Below, piece by piece: positions 20,206 through 30,330 of a stretch of 64,000 nucleotides of DNA. Source of the DNA: Sphaerolaimus hirsutus. Lineage: Eukaryota > Nematoda > Chromadorea > Monhysterida > Sphaerolaimidae. Location: NCBI GenBank assembly GCA_964036195.1, contig OZ038453.1, positions 7,331,469-7,395,468 of the forward strand. Direction: 5' to 3'. The position numbers and the translations under genes are program-made. The notes under the pieces were generated by a model that searched no databases, was not told the origin of the DNA, and was given only the letters and a program-made list of their open reading frames with translations. Positions within the stretch are counted from its first letter, which is position 1. Every line of letters starts with the position of its first letter.

Positions 20206-21183
20206 TCACTCCATATTGCGACTGGCCTCCGCCATTTTTTTGGCGTACGCTTCGCGTTTGGCCTGCACAACAGCAACGTCAATGACGTTTTCATACTTCC
20301 TGGCGGGGGCCCTGGCACCCCCACCCCTATTTGGCGGTACAAACCTCCTACCAAACGACCTCAGCGCGGCACCCCCCCGAGAGTTCTGGACCCCACCCGA
20401 GGTGGACGGCCCCTCTTGGCTGGGTGGCGGCGCCCTAAACAACTGTGCCAGATTAACCGGCGGAACAACCGTTGGCGTAGAGACAGAACTTTTTTGCGAC
20501 ACGGCGCCGCTGGACACGCCGCTGTCCGCGCTAGACGAGTTAAAAATACCCGAGGTGTCACCTGAAAACCCTTCATACAACTTTTTTGCCCATCTCCACC
20601 AGGGCAACTTAATAATTTCGGCGCTATTCGCCTTCTTAACACCCACACGAGCATTATCGTATTGAAACACCTCGCAACCACAATCCTTCAACGCGGAAAT
20701 CACGCCCGCCACACTCTGCGCCTCCGAGCGTTCCTTTTCGGTACGCTCCTTATAAATTTTTATCTCACAAAACTGGGTCGCGCCATCAGCACCAGGCGCT
20801 TCCAAATAATACCCGCTTTCAGCCATTTGCTGGCGCTTAACTTGCACAATATCATTAACCAACATAGGGCTCCACAGCGAGACTTTAACGTCCTTGCTCG
20901 GCAGCCTCCTAAACTTGTACACCAACCCAAATTGCTCTTCGGTGCATTTGAGGCCATTCATGAAGATGTCGCGCAGCGTCTCCTTGAGCGGCCGCTCCAT
21001 CAGCGGTATCCCTTTGATGATCAGCCAGCAGTCCGTTGCAAATTCTTCTAATTTCTCCAAAAGCCTCCGATGGGTGTTCTGGTTCTGAACAATCGAGTTG
21101 AATTCACCGCGTCGTATCACATCACCGCCGCCCGAACGTCCACCACGATTCTGCAAAAATGTGTAGATTTCATCAGGAAGCAC
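20206..21183 (-). CDS. PLE ORF1: putative nucleic-acid-binding protein
   Basis: 325 codons, ATG at 21183, on the same strand and 270 bp upstream of ORF2, inside the Penelope-like element. The N-terminal half (LIIKGIPLMERPLKETLRDI, then FRRLPSKDVKVSLW) resembles in pattern the ORF1 proteins of LINE-type elements, where a GIP motif precedes an RRM-like fold; this is inference from motif shape. The C-terminal part is low complexity: Ser/Pro-rich (about 215-260), then Gly/Arg-rich (RGGAALRSFGRRF, RGGGARAPARK), as in RNA-binding tails. The segment is GC-rich compared with the window. Separate ORF1s are not standard in Penelope-like elements. A role in RNA binding or packaging is likely but unproven. 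Confidence 0.75.
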   Translation of the reverse strand: MLPDEIYTFLQNRGGRSGGGDVIRRGEFNSIVQNQNTHRRLLEKLEEFATDCWLIIKGIPLMERPLKETLRDIFMNGLKCTEEQFGLVYKFRRLPSKDVKVSLWSPMLVNDIVQVKRQQMAESGYYLEAPGADGATQFCEIKIYKERTEKERSEAQSVAGVISALKDCGCEVFQYDNARVGVKKANSAEIIKLPWWRWAKKLYEGFSGDTSGIFNSSSADSGVSSGAVSQKSSVSTPTVVPPVNLAQLFRAPPPSQEGPSTSGGVQNSRGGAALRSFGRRFVPPNRGGGARAPARKYENVIDVAVVQAKREAYAKKMAEASRNME

Positions 21184-21550
21184 AGCTTGCGAGATGAAAA
21201 CATCAAAGCAGAATATGGCATCGCCTGAAGTCGCTCAGCAAGCATCAGACGTCGGTGCCAGGGCAATGCTCAGCATGTATCCCTTGGCACCATGCCAAAT
21301 GTACTGAGACAAAGATGTATGTAACGTCTACACAAAACGTATAGACGCTTAAAAAGCGTTACAAATGAACGTCAAGACGCACAGCGTGCAGGACGTATAA
21401 AACAGAAAGGCTGTCCGTTAGCGATGCCAAGCATGCAAAAACGGACTGCGCACAGGCAGATGCACAGCATGCAGCCTGGCACAGCGCCAAGTTGGAATAA
21501 AAACCTAACCGATCAGCGGTTTCCAGCCAGGCGGGTTGCCCACAGCCTTA

Positions 21551-21677
21551 GCTAGACCTACCGTACAGCAAATTTTAACTAGTATGTAACAAAACGGTTT
21601 CGCCTTGAACCCAAAGACCGTTTTTTCAACACCAAGGCCCAAGGCTCATCAGTTTGGCAGCACCTGGTGCGGCCTAG
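21551..21677 (-). ncRNA. Candidate hammerhead ribozyme at the pLTR junction
   Basis: Minus strand holds CTGATGAG, then GCCTTG...CAAGGC (stem II), then CGAAACCGT ... ACGGTA: the box CTGATGA, the box GAAA and a GUA cleavage triplet, with ACCGT/ACGGT as stem III. CTAGGCC upstream can pair with GGTCTAG downstream as stem I, but a GCACCAGGTGC hairpin and a few bases intervene, which is unusual. Hammerhead motifs are known in Penelope-like pLTRs. Only this upstream copy has the sequence needed for stem III. Confidence 0.55.
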
Positions 21678-22230
21678 AAACACTCTACCTAAACATCCGA
21701 CCCAAAAAACGTCCAAAGTAAAAAATATACGAAAACCCACCACATTGCTTCCTCCCCCAGCGGGGCTGCTGTTGTTTGACGCCATGCGCGGCCGCTTGAA
21801 GCTTCTAGAGTTGGTATTCGCGCCGCGCTGTACGTTGCTGCCAGCGCGTCCACGTCCAGAGTTGAAATTCGGTCGCATCTGTATATCGACCAGTATTTTC
21901 ACTAGGCTTCCTTAAACACACGTGAAAGTAGTATTTATGTGTCAACAAACCAACACTCAAGTAATCCTTGCGCTTTTACAGCTTTAGGATGTAGTCCTAA
22001 CCATACAGAGCAAGCGAAGGAAAAAACGAAGTTTTTTATTTTTATTTTGTGCAACTCAGTCGTACCAGTATTTCCGGAAAATGGAAACGAAACAGATTAG
22101 ATACTGTAATTTTTACACATGACATCACGGGCTATAGCATCACCTTTTCTAGGAAATTTTCCACTGTCTTTAGGTCATTCAACCCAAGTTTTCTAATTAG
22201 CATTTGTTTTCCATTATAAAATCTGTGGAA
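21570..22230 (-). repeat. Upstream pLTR and 3' stub of ORF2
   Basis: Near-identical to 16565-17229. It includes the last roughly 100 bp of the ORF2 coding sequence (to CCACAGATTTTATAATGG at 22213-22229), then stops at the satellite. This partial tandem copy at the 5' side is the usual Penelope structure. The promoter probably lies within it, upstream of ORF1; no motif was recognised. Confidence 0.85.
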
Positions 22231-22479
22231 ACCCTGATAATGAACCCCTGGGCACAAAAACTTTCAATTTGTGAAATGATGCGTTTGTGGGTTTTTTATT
22301 GCAGTGATTTGAGATGTGCACTCCATTTCTACTCTACATTACCATAACCTTTTAAGTCTAACCCTTGGGGCTAAAAAATTGAAAATTGTGAATTGATGCA
22401 TTTGTGGATTGATGATAGTGATTTTTTGAAATATTCATACCATTTTCACACTACATTACCATAAACCTGAAAATGAGTT

Positions 22480-22875
22480 TACGGGAGTTTCCAAATTAGG
22501 GGCTGAGTTTATGGGAGTTTCCAAATTAGGGGCTGATTTTAAGGGAGTTTCCAAATTAGGGGCTGAGTTTATGGGAGTTTCTAAATTAGGGGCTGAGTTT
22601 ATTGGAGTATCCAAATTAGGGCTGAGTTTACAGCAGTTTCCAAATTATGGGTTGAGTTTACAAAAGTTTCCAAAATTGGGGGCTGAGTTTATGGGAGTTT
22701 TCAAATTAGAGGCTGAGTTTATGGGAGCTTACAAATAAGTGGCTGAGTTTATGGGAGTTTGCAAGTTAGGGGCTGAGTTTATGAGAGTTTGCAAGTTAGG
22801 GGCTGAGTTTATAGGAGTTTCCAAATTAGGGGCTGAGTTTACAGGAGTTTCCAAACTAGGGGCTGTGTTTACAGG
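22480..22875. repeat. 30-bp minisatellite in Helitron A
   Basis: Around a dozen units with GAGTTTATGGGAGTTTCC and AAATTAGGGGCT. A few related units also lie at 12890-13070, near the Helitron's 5' end. The matching block in Helitron B is 50810-51245. Open frames on both strands (KLGAEFMGVS and its antisense) are periodic artefacts. Confidence 0.88.
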
Positions 22876-22881
22876 ATTTAG

Positions 22882-23400
22882 AGGGGGTCCCCATGGGGTG
22901 CCATTTTTGGGGGGTCTCCAGGGGGTGCCATTTTCTGGAGGTACATATGGGGGTGCCATTTCAAGGGGGTCCACATAGGGTGCCATTTTTTGGGTGGTCC
23001 CCAGGGGTGCCATTTTTTGGTGGTCCTCAGGGGGGTGCTATATTTTTTTTGCAGGGGGGTCCTAAGGGGGTGCCATTTTGGGGTGGTCCCCAGGGGGTGC
23101 CATTTTTGGAGAGTCCCCAGGGGGAGCCAACTTTGGGTGGGTCCCCAGGGGGTGCTATTTTTGTGGGGGTTCCTAGGGGTTGCCATGTTTGGGGGGTCCC
23201 CAGGGGGTGCTATTTTGGGGGGTCCCAAGGGGGTGCCATTTTTGGGGGGTCCCTAAGGGGTGCCATTTTTCGGTGGTCCTCAGGGGGTGCCATATTTGTG
23301 GGGCCCTAGGGGGTCTCATTTTTGGGCGGTTCCCAGGGGGTGCCACTTTTGGGGGGTTCCCCGGGGGGTGCCATTTGGAGGGGGGTCCCCATTGGGGTGT
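22882..23400. repeat. GGTGCCATTTTTGGGGGG minisatellite in Helitron A
   Basis: About 19 units of roughly 27 bp (GGTGCCATTTTTGGGG plus GGTCCCCAGG). Dense G-runs could form quadruplexes. Matching block in Helitron B: 51252-51770. Open frames of 79-138 codons on both strands are repeat artefacts. Confidence 0.88.
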
Positions 23401-23437
23401 CAGTTTTTGCAAGCCTCTGAGTAGTGGGTACCTATAG

Positions 23438-23908
23438 CAGGATTCTCTCCAACCTTCAGTTGGGTTTTGTGGTTCTCTACAATTAATACCACAAGGATTT
23501 ACAAACACAAAAAGAACAGCAAAGCACAAATGTAACCAATTGAAGATTACAACAAAGTTTGACACCTTGCAAAAACCACACTATCATATCACAAAACCTA
23601 TACCACACAGAATGCACACTGCACACCATCATACCAAATCGCAAACTGTCCACATTTTACTACCGAGTTTCATGCCCAACCATTTTACAGTTAACAGTTT
23701 TACATTTTACCAACCAAGTTTACAAAAATCCATTCCAAAACATTGCATCTTTGGTATTGGTCGTGTTATTGTTGGTACATTACATACTGCATTTCAAAAC
23801 ACATGCCTAGCATGTGGGCAAACTTAACTAAAGTATCATATTTTCTCCAATGGTATTAATTGTAGAGAACCACAAAACCCGACCGAAGGTCGGAGAGAAT
23901 CCTGCTAG
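23438..23908. other. Helitron 3' tail with subterminal inverted repeat
   Basis: AGCAGGATTCTCTCCAACCT at 23438, continuing into TTGGGTTTTGTGGTTCTCTA, is the reverse complement of the terminal 55 bp (23853-23908). Helitron B has the same arrangement (51803-52249). The last bases contain the hairpin and CTAG terminus, so the transposition terminator is duplicated in inverted form 415 bp upstream. Confidence 0.8.
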
Positions 23909-24145
23909 TCTAATACAATTCTCAGATCAGATCAAGCACATCAGATCAATCATAAATATCTCAAAATAAAAATAATAACTTTTTTTAGGGACACAATATA
24001 GGTTCGATATATCGAAAAAATGGTCGATATTCAATATCGATATTCGATATTTTTTCAAAATTTTCTATATCGATATTCGATATTCGATATTAAAAAATGG
24101 TCGATATCCGATATTCGATATTCGATACGATATATCGTTTGAACC

Positions 24146-24846
24146 CTACCCCCCTCGAATAAGCCCCCTCCTCGAAATACCCCGTCAAAGTTTCCATTCT
24201 GAAAAAATATAAAACGTAATTGAGTATTTTACATAAAACATAAAATAATTGAGAAATTGTTTGGGGTGCATAAAAAAGCAAAAACCACTCAACTGAATTG
24301 AAATGGCTGCATAAAATGGCAGCGGAAATGATAGGAGTTACGACGATAGCTGGGGTAATCAACAACTCTCGCTTTTAGTAATTTTTACATCTTTCTAGGT
24401 ACAAAATCTTTAAAAAATTCTTGGTTTTACATTTTTCCTTAAAGCTGCGTTTACACTGCGTTTTGTGCCGACAACTAAAAAAGCGAAAAAGTTCCATAAT
24501 TTCGGAATTAAGTTCCATATCTGCAAAAAAAACAGTAAAGTATACTCACTAGTTAAGTGCACTCACATGCCAAATTTAAGATAAATCGGGCTTTTCGTTC
24601 CATAGTTATAAGCATTTGAAAAATTTGACGTTGTCGGTTCGCTTTTTTGGATCGAAAAAAACTTGTTGTCGGCACAAGTTTTTGATTGACGACAATGCGA
24701 CGACAAACGCATGTCGTCACACTAGACATAATGTCATCACACCAGCTTAATTTTTTTTGTTAATTGTCATCATAAAGCTGTGAACGTGCTTTTTGTGACG
24801 ACAACAAGTAAATTTGAAATAGAATTTAATATACTGTGTTTATATA
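24146..24846. repeat. MITE remnant and GCTGCGTTTACACTGCG repeat
   Basis: 24146-24190 is a MITE fragment (CCCCCTCGAATAAGCCCC, CCTCGAAATACCCCG). From 24443 a separate repeat starts AAAGCTGCGTTTACACTGCG, with TGTGCCGACAA and GTCGTCACA words; it reappears at 28275-28548 and, inverted, at 30850-31020. No gene. Confidence 0.55.
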
Positions 24847-25253
24847 CCATATTTCCTCAAAATACCCCTAGGGGATTTATTTTTTCATTGTGGAAATTTT
24901 GATGGGGGAGTAATTTTTTTGCCAGGAGTTTTTATAACTCTCAGTACTAATTTGTCGTTGTTAACGTACACTGAGCGCTGAGGTAGAAAAATGCATCGAT
25001 AACTGACATGTATTAATGTCTAGACTTATTATGTATATAAGTATTTATGTAGATGGTACAAACCCTGTTCTAATGTGCCTTAATTATTGTTTTAACTTGT
25101 GTTCTGCATTACGCAGAACACACGCTGCGTCTACATTCTCTTTACACTCAATTTTTTTGGGGTGTGGGTATTTCGAGGGGGGGGGGGGGTTATAAGTTCA
25201 TAGTGGCCATTTTGAGGGGGTATTTCAGAGGGGGGTATTTTGAGGAAATACAG
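24847..25253. mobile_element. TA-MITE, second subfamily
   Basis: CCATATTTCCTCAAAATACC at the left, TTTTGAGGAAATACAG at the right, TA on both sides. Its interior differs from 10885-11324 (GTTGTTAACGTACACTGAG, GTGTTCTGCATTACGCAGAACAC), matching 33803-34230 and 57860-58212. A further left end starts right after the shared TA at 25256 and stops near 25317. Confidence 0.82.
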
Positions 25254-25317
25254 TACTGTATTTTCTTTTTAATACCCCCTTGACTTACCACCCCCTCGAA
25301 ATACCCCCTAGGTGTAG

Positions 25318-26199
25318 TGATGTAAAAAGTGTTTTTGGCATGCTTAGCGCCAACTGCCAATGGTGCCGCAGCAAAATAGTGCCAGGCACCAAGAGTGTCA
25401 TGGCACTTTTCTAGACGATGGATAGGGTTCAAACGATATATCGTATCAAATATCGTATTTATATCGGATATTGACCATTTTTTATAACGATAATCAATAT
25501 TGCAAATTTTGAAAAATTATTGAATATCAATATGAAAAATTTTGAAAAAATATTGAATATCGACCATTTTTTGATATATCGAACCTGTATTGTGTCTCTA
25601 ATTAAAGTTATTATTTTCATTCTGAGTTATTTGTGATTGATCTGACTTACTTATAGTATTTTATTTGATGACTAAAATTACAATATTCTTAGTCATTTTT
25701 GTTAAAGTGCTCAATTTAAGGCCTTAAAATGCTGATATGCAATTGTTTGCAACATGCATTAAGCAATTCAGTTATAAGTATGAACTGTAATATCTACCAA
25801 TTGTTGTTTGCCTGATACACTTTGATTCATCAGGTTTTTCTTCCATTTTCTACATTTGACTGATGTAAATCTTTCTAAAATCGCTTGTACCATTCACATT
25901 TCAGTAAAGGGATGATTAACCATGTGTGCAACCATATGAAAATACAATATGCCACTTAAAATTTGCCATGCTATGACAAAAGCAAATCAAAAGCAAAAGC
26001 AATATTGAATATCGACCCTTTTCAATATTGAATATCCATATCGAGGTTCCATATCGTATCGATATTGAATATCCAGTTTCAGAAAATTTTTTATCGATTA
26101 TTGAATATTGATATCAAAAAGTCATATCGTTTGAACCAGAAGATGTTGGTGCCAAACACCAAATAGCGCCAGTGCCAAAAAAGTCGTGCTGCTCATATA
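25318..26199. mobile_element. GCGCC-rich repeat containing an intact CGATAT element
   Basis: AGTGATGTAAAAAGTG at 25316 opens a repeat with AGCGCCAACTGCCAATGG and TGTCATGGCACTTTTC words, like 31427-31500 and 42430-43012. At 25426-26137 it is interrupted by a complete element with ends GGTTCAAACGATATATCG and CATATCGTTTGAACC; its middle matches 12350-12640 inverted. GGTGCCAAACACCAAATAGC resumes after it. Confidence 0.65.
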
Positions 26200-26493
26200 C
26201 CATAAATCCTGGAATATTTCCTCCCCCTCGAATAACCCCTCTCCTGTTAGCTGATGTGGGGGAAAAAAATCCCCCCCTTATTAACTCCCCCCTACTTTAT
26301 GGGCGGAAACGACGTACATGTATAAACACATTGTAGATGTATGTGTACATAAAAAATGTGTCCTTTTGCAGCTGATGTTTACTAGCATTGATTCCATTGC
26401 ATCAAATATGGATTCATGCATGATCATACAATTTATTGATCATGCATTTTACTCAATATTCTGACAAAAAATAACTCCCCTAAGGATCTACGG
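26200..26493. mobile_element. TA-MITE, CCGTAAATCC variant
   Basis: CCATAAATCCTGGAATATTT ... CCTAAGGATCTACGG, flanked by TA. Internal CCCCTCGAATAACCCC and TTCTGACAAAAAATAACTCC words are shared with 41325-41719 and 63458-63650. Confidence 0.75.
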
Positions 26494-27302
26494 TATGCAA
26501 TGCAGCTGTACTAATGCAGTAAATGGTATTCTTTTAAGTTTCAAGTGGAAAAGTTTGAAGAACCATAACTTCTGATCGGAAAGAGATATTGAACTCATTT
26601 GTGTTTTATATGAATCCTTGTCATCTAAAGTTTATGATAGTATGTTCTGGTAGTGTGTTGAAAAACTGGGTCAAAACAGCATTGGGAATATTTTTCAGTA
26701 AGCCCACCATAAAAATGGAATCTACAGGTTGTCACAATCATTGTAAGTGTTGCATGGTCAAAGCCCAGAAATGGTTGAGTTATTGAGCTCCGAAGTCAAT
26801 CAGCCAGATCGGCCATGCAAAATGACCATGTTTTTATAGACCACCCTTAGCTCGGGACTGGGGGATTATTGAAGAAGCAATTTTTTTTTGACATAGCCCT
26901 GACCCAAAACCCCACATACTCAAATGGCATCAAAATCGGCCAATGTACTTGGTCCGACTGAAACGTCCCCGTGCAGTGCTTGCCATTCGCGCTAGGGGTA
27001 AGCTAATACGGTCATAAAATGATGACAGGTTAAGATATCAGGTGTTTTGAGTTTTCACCTAAAATTTTACCCCTCTAGCTCGACCCACTACTGTGGGGGT
27101 TACAATACAATTTCGGTCATTTTGTACTGATGTACAAATGGTGCTCTAGCTCAATGCTGCTTTAAGTTGTGATAATGAAACTTTGGCTAGTGTAAGCCAC
27201 CAATATTGGCAATGTGCCAGCACTAACCAACATTAGCTATGAGGAAAAAAATAGAGAAAAAAGCGAAAAATAGGAATAAAAATTGTCTTGAAAAAAAAAT
27301 TA
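26494..27302. repeat. Dispersed repeat, no gene
   Basis: 26640-26960 is a copy of the repeat at 11490-11810 (AAAAATGGAATCTACAGG, CAGCCAGATCGGCCATGC, CGGGACTGGGGGATTATT), and CATCAAAATCGGCCAATGTA recurs near 60130. The remainder is unassigned. Confidence 0.55.
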
Positions 27303-27718
27303 ACGTATTACCTCGAATTATCCCCCCCTTGAATTAACCCCCCCTAAAAATGGGCTGGGGAAATAATAAACCCCCCCTCGAAATACCCCCCCCCCTTCGG
27401 AATGATGTACGTCATGTACATAATAAATATGTCATGTACACAATGTACATGATGTATATTACTGTTAATTTGCATTGCAGCTACACATAGAGTAGTTTGT
27501 GTAGCTATCTACATTTTTATGTCCAAATATATCCTGTTTGGACACATTTATTACCTGTTTTGGGTATGCAAATGCCTACTATTTACTACGATCCTTACGA
27601 AAATTTCTGACGAAATAATAATAAAAACCCTCGAATAAACCCCCCCTCGAATTAACCCCCCCTCAAATTTTGCTGGCGAAATAATAAACCCCCATGGGGG
27701 TATTTCGAGGTAATACAG
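27303..27718. mobile_element. TA-MITE, first subfamily, inverted
   Basis: Left end ACGTATTACCTCGAATTATC, right end TTTCGAGGTAATACAG, TA on both sides. The interior is the reverse complement of 10885-11324 (ACATGATGTATATTACTG, CTACACATAGAGTAG). Confidence 0.85.
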
Positions 27719-27750
27719 TACATGCAAATCAGAAGTTTGATGATAAATTA

Positions 27751-27906
27751 TTTGCAAATTGAAATTTCGATTTGCAAATAAATTTATTTTTAAACATGCA
27801 AATCGAAATTTTGATTTCCAAAAAAATCAATGTCTACATGTGCAAATCGAAATTTCGATTTGCAAAAAAAAAATTTTTGAACATGCAAATCGAAATTTCG
27901 ATTTGC
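27751..27906. repeat. Four regularly spaced 22-bp palindromes
   Basis: Half-site GCAAATCGAAA followed by its reverse complement occurs perfectly at 27842-27863 and 27885-27906, and with one to three changes at 27751-27778 and 27798-27819. Centres are about 43-44 bp apart. The interval is AT-rich with a short ORF of no significance. Confidence 0.88.
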
Positions 27907-27976
27907 AAAAATACAATTTTTATGCATTTTTATGTTTTTTTCACATTCATTTTTGTCATTTTTTCATTTTTTGTAT

Positions 27977-28548
27977 TTGTCGGTTTGGGTCTCGTTAACG
28001 AGACCCGAACCGACAAATTGAGCAAAAACGATGGTGGTTGCGTCGATCTTGCGATTGTTTGTCGTCACATAGCCGTCACAAGCTGTGAATGGTTTTTCTG
28101 TGACGACAACAGTCAGGAGTAAAACATTCAACGAGGCCAAACCGACAAACGCCGATAACGAGGCTTTCTGTCGGCACACGCGAAAAACTTTAAATAATTT
28201 GTGCGTTGTCGTGACAAAATGAGCATTGCCGACAGAAAAAAATTTGTTGGCACAGCTCGCAGTGTGAACGCCGCTTAAAGCTGCGTTTACACTTGTGCCG
28301 ACAATTCGAACTAATTCTATGTCGACACACGAAGCCGTGTAGGTAAACATTGCTAAAGCTGCGTTTACACTGCGACTTGTGCCAAAAATTTTAAAAAGTG
28401 AAAAAGTTGGATTTTGGAACAATCTTTGGAATTAAGTTTCATATCTGCAAGAAAATGCAGTGAAGTATACTCACTAGTTAACTGCACTCACATGCCAATT
28501 TGCAGATGAATCATCAATGTCGATACAGAGTTATAAGCATTTTAAAAA
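27977..28548. repeat. Perfect hairpin and GTCGGCACA repeat
   Basis: GGTTTGGGTCTCGTTAACGA continues into its reverse complement (27980-28013), a near-perfect 30-bp palindrome. Then come GTTGTCGTGACAAAATG and ACAGCTCGCAGTGTGAACGC, and from 28275 the AAAGCTGCGTTTACACT repeat. The palindromes and TTAAAGC/GCTTAA ends suggest a small TIR element. 28370-28548 is the reverse complement of 30860-31020. Confidence 0.5.
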
Positions 28549-29054
28549 TGCACTACCGTGCATAATAGTTGAGACTTTTCACCCATAGAGAAACAGAGGC
28601 TGGGGGTCCGCCACACTTTTGTTGCTTCCCATTATGTTATACCTTGTTCAATTAAAATTCTGTTCGGGTATGTTGAGGTTTTATGTTGAGGCTATATGCA
28701 AAAAATTTTGATTGCTTGAATAATCCCCCAGTCCTGAGATAAAGGGGTCTATAAAAAGGTGTTTGATAATAAAAAAAATTGGCAGATTTGAATGATTGAC
28801 TTTGAAGCTTAATAACTCAGCCATTTCTGGGCCGATTTGTGTCATTGAACACTTAAAATGATCAGGACAGCCTGAAAATTCTATTTTTGAGGTTGAATCA
28901 GTGATGTCTATATTAATTAGCTCGATTTGACCCTGTCTTCAATAGGAAAAATAACTTTTTTGAACATTCCATCATATACTATGGACTTTTCAATCGTTTC
29001 AATATTTCATTCCAATCAAAAGTTATGACACTTCAAACTTATCAGTGGTGTCTA

Positions 29055-29710
29055 GGGTGTCAAATTTCCGTTTTCCTTTTTCCGTTTCCATTTTCTGCAG
29101 GCAAATTTTTTTCCCTTTTCCCTTCTGTTTTCCGGCTGCTACAATTTTTTTCCATTTTCCACTTCTTTTTCTTGCCACTTTGTTCCATTTATGTTTTTTC
29201 CGGCTCATTTTTCATTTTCCAGCTAAATTTTCAGTTTTTCCGCTTTTTTTCCGCTTTCCGCCTCAATTTCCAGTTTTTCCGCCTTTTTTCCATTTTCTGC
29301 CTCAATTTTCCATTTTTCTGCCTCATTTTATCTTTTTCTGGCTGAACTTTCTGTTTTCTGTTCCAGCCAAACTGGTAGACATTCATGCAGATTGTCAATT
29401 ATGTAAATTTTTTTCTGTTTCCAGCAAAATTTCTGCAAATTTTTCTCACTTCCAGCAAAATTTCAGCAAATTTTATCTGTTTTCCAGCAAAATTTCAGCA
29501 AATTTTTCCGTTTCAGTGCATATTTCATTTTTCTGTTTCTGTTTCTCCAGCCCATTTTTCCGTTTTCCATCCGCTGAATTTTTTTTCCGTTTCTGTTTCC
29601 GTTTTCTGCCAAGTGCAAATTTTTTCCCATTTTCCTTCCGTTTTCTGGCCGCTGAAAAAAATTTTCCGTTTAAGTTTCCGTTGTCCGTTAAAAAATTTTT
29701 TTGACACCAC
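29055..29710. mobile_element. CCGTTTTCC-rich element
   Basis: Ends GGGTGTCAAATTTCCG and TTTTTTTGACACCAC; flanks GGTGTCTA (29047-29054) and AGTGTCTA (29711-29718) match at 7 of 8 bases, a hAT-like duplication. The interior is a run of pyrimidine-rich words (TTTCCGTTTTCC, CAGCAAAATTTC). The 219-codon Phe-rich open frame is compositional. Confidence 0.65.
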
Positions 29711-30330
29711 AGTGTCTAAATTTTTATGCATTTTGACTGGGGCTTTCAGTATGACATTTTTGTGTTTGAACATGCTATAAAATACTGTAGACAAAGATGA
29801 CTCATGGCAACAAATTTTCTTCAATATCTCATTCTAGTCGAAAGTTATAGAACTTCAAACTTTCACTATCTTTCCATACTAAAAACTTACATTTCACATT
29901 TCAGTTGGGTCAACTTTTCTCCACAATAGAGCAAAGCCAAAACCTCACATTTACACACCAAATAGCCCTACTGACTAGTATGCCCACCCACATTTCTGAG
30001 TCGCTGGCAATGAATGCAAAACTGCAGCTGAGATAGATACATGCTACTGTCCAACATATGCTGTTCATGCTTAGAATGTTCCTTGCTGTGCACACAGCAC
30101 AGCAACACTGGTGGACATCCACCATATTGAAAATCTTGTTCAAAAATGAACCTAGGTATTGGATAACCACTATAAAATAAGAGATTGGGCAGCTACTGCC
30201 CAAAACAAGAAAAGTCTAAACTATTCTGAAACACAAAGAAACTGAATGAATATGTTACTGCACTAAGAATATAAGCATATATATGAAGTCAAGGAGCAGT
30301 CAACCTGGGCACATGTAGCCGGGGCAGGCC

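Larger units (their letters stand above)
16565..22230 (-). mobile_element. Penelope-like retroelement with N-terminal GIY-YIG
   Basis: Minus-strand order: partial upstream copy/pLTR (22230-21570), ORF1 (21183-20206), ORF2 with GIY-YIG and RT (19934-17127), then the downstream pLTR (to 16565). The two pLTRs are nearly identical (one base change and one indel noted by eye) and both ORFs are open, so the insertion looks young. Helitron B has the empty site TACTAAAACCCTGATAATG near 50150; here the two halves flank the element, with at most an A-rich 2-3 bp duplication. Penelope-like elements typically have such pLTR/partial tandem structure. Confidence 0.88.
12644..23908. mobile_element. Non-autonomous Helitron A (with PLE inserted)
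   Basis: Begins TCTCCACCTATACAATT directly after A and ends in hairpin CCGACCGAAGGTCGG, then AGAGAATCCTG and CTAG, directly before T. A 5' TC, a 3' hairpin about 11 nt before CTAG, and insertion between A and T without duplication are the classic Helitron signature. The host element's uninterrupted copy (25426-26137) shows the empty A|T site. The cargo is a satellite array, a 30-bp minisatellite, a roughly 27-bp GGTGCC minisatellite and a 470-bp tail. There is no Rep/helicase. A Penelope-like element (16565-22230) is inserted in the satellite; without it the unit is about 5.6 kb. Confidence 0.88.
12145..24145. mobile_element. CGATATTCGATAT-type element split by Helitron A
   Basis: GGTTCAAACGATATGACTTT at 12145 and ATATCGTTTGAACC ending at 24145 are inverted termini, each followed inward by arrays of ATCGATATTCGATATTCG. 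The halves (12145-12643 and 23909-24145) total 736 bp, close to the 712-bp uninterrupted copy at 25426-26137. Alignment of the two shows that Helitron A sits at an A|T site. Short ORFs in the arrays are artefacts. Confidence 0.8.

Noticed and set aside
17416..20665. Plus-strand frames within the Penelope-like element
   Set aside because: Shadows of ORF1 and ORF2; no independent evidence.
22893..23309. 138-codon Gly/Pro-rich frames in the GGTGCC arrays (also 51259-51675 and the opposite strands)
   Set aside because: Periodic minisatellite; all frames are open by repetition and differ between the two Helitron copies.
29045..29704. 219-codon Phe-rich frame
   Set aside because: Composed of TTTCCG/TTTTCC words of a repeat element; no domain and no start context.
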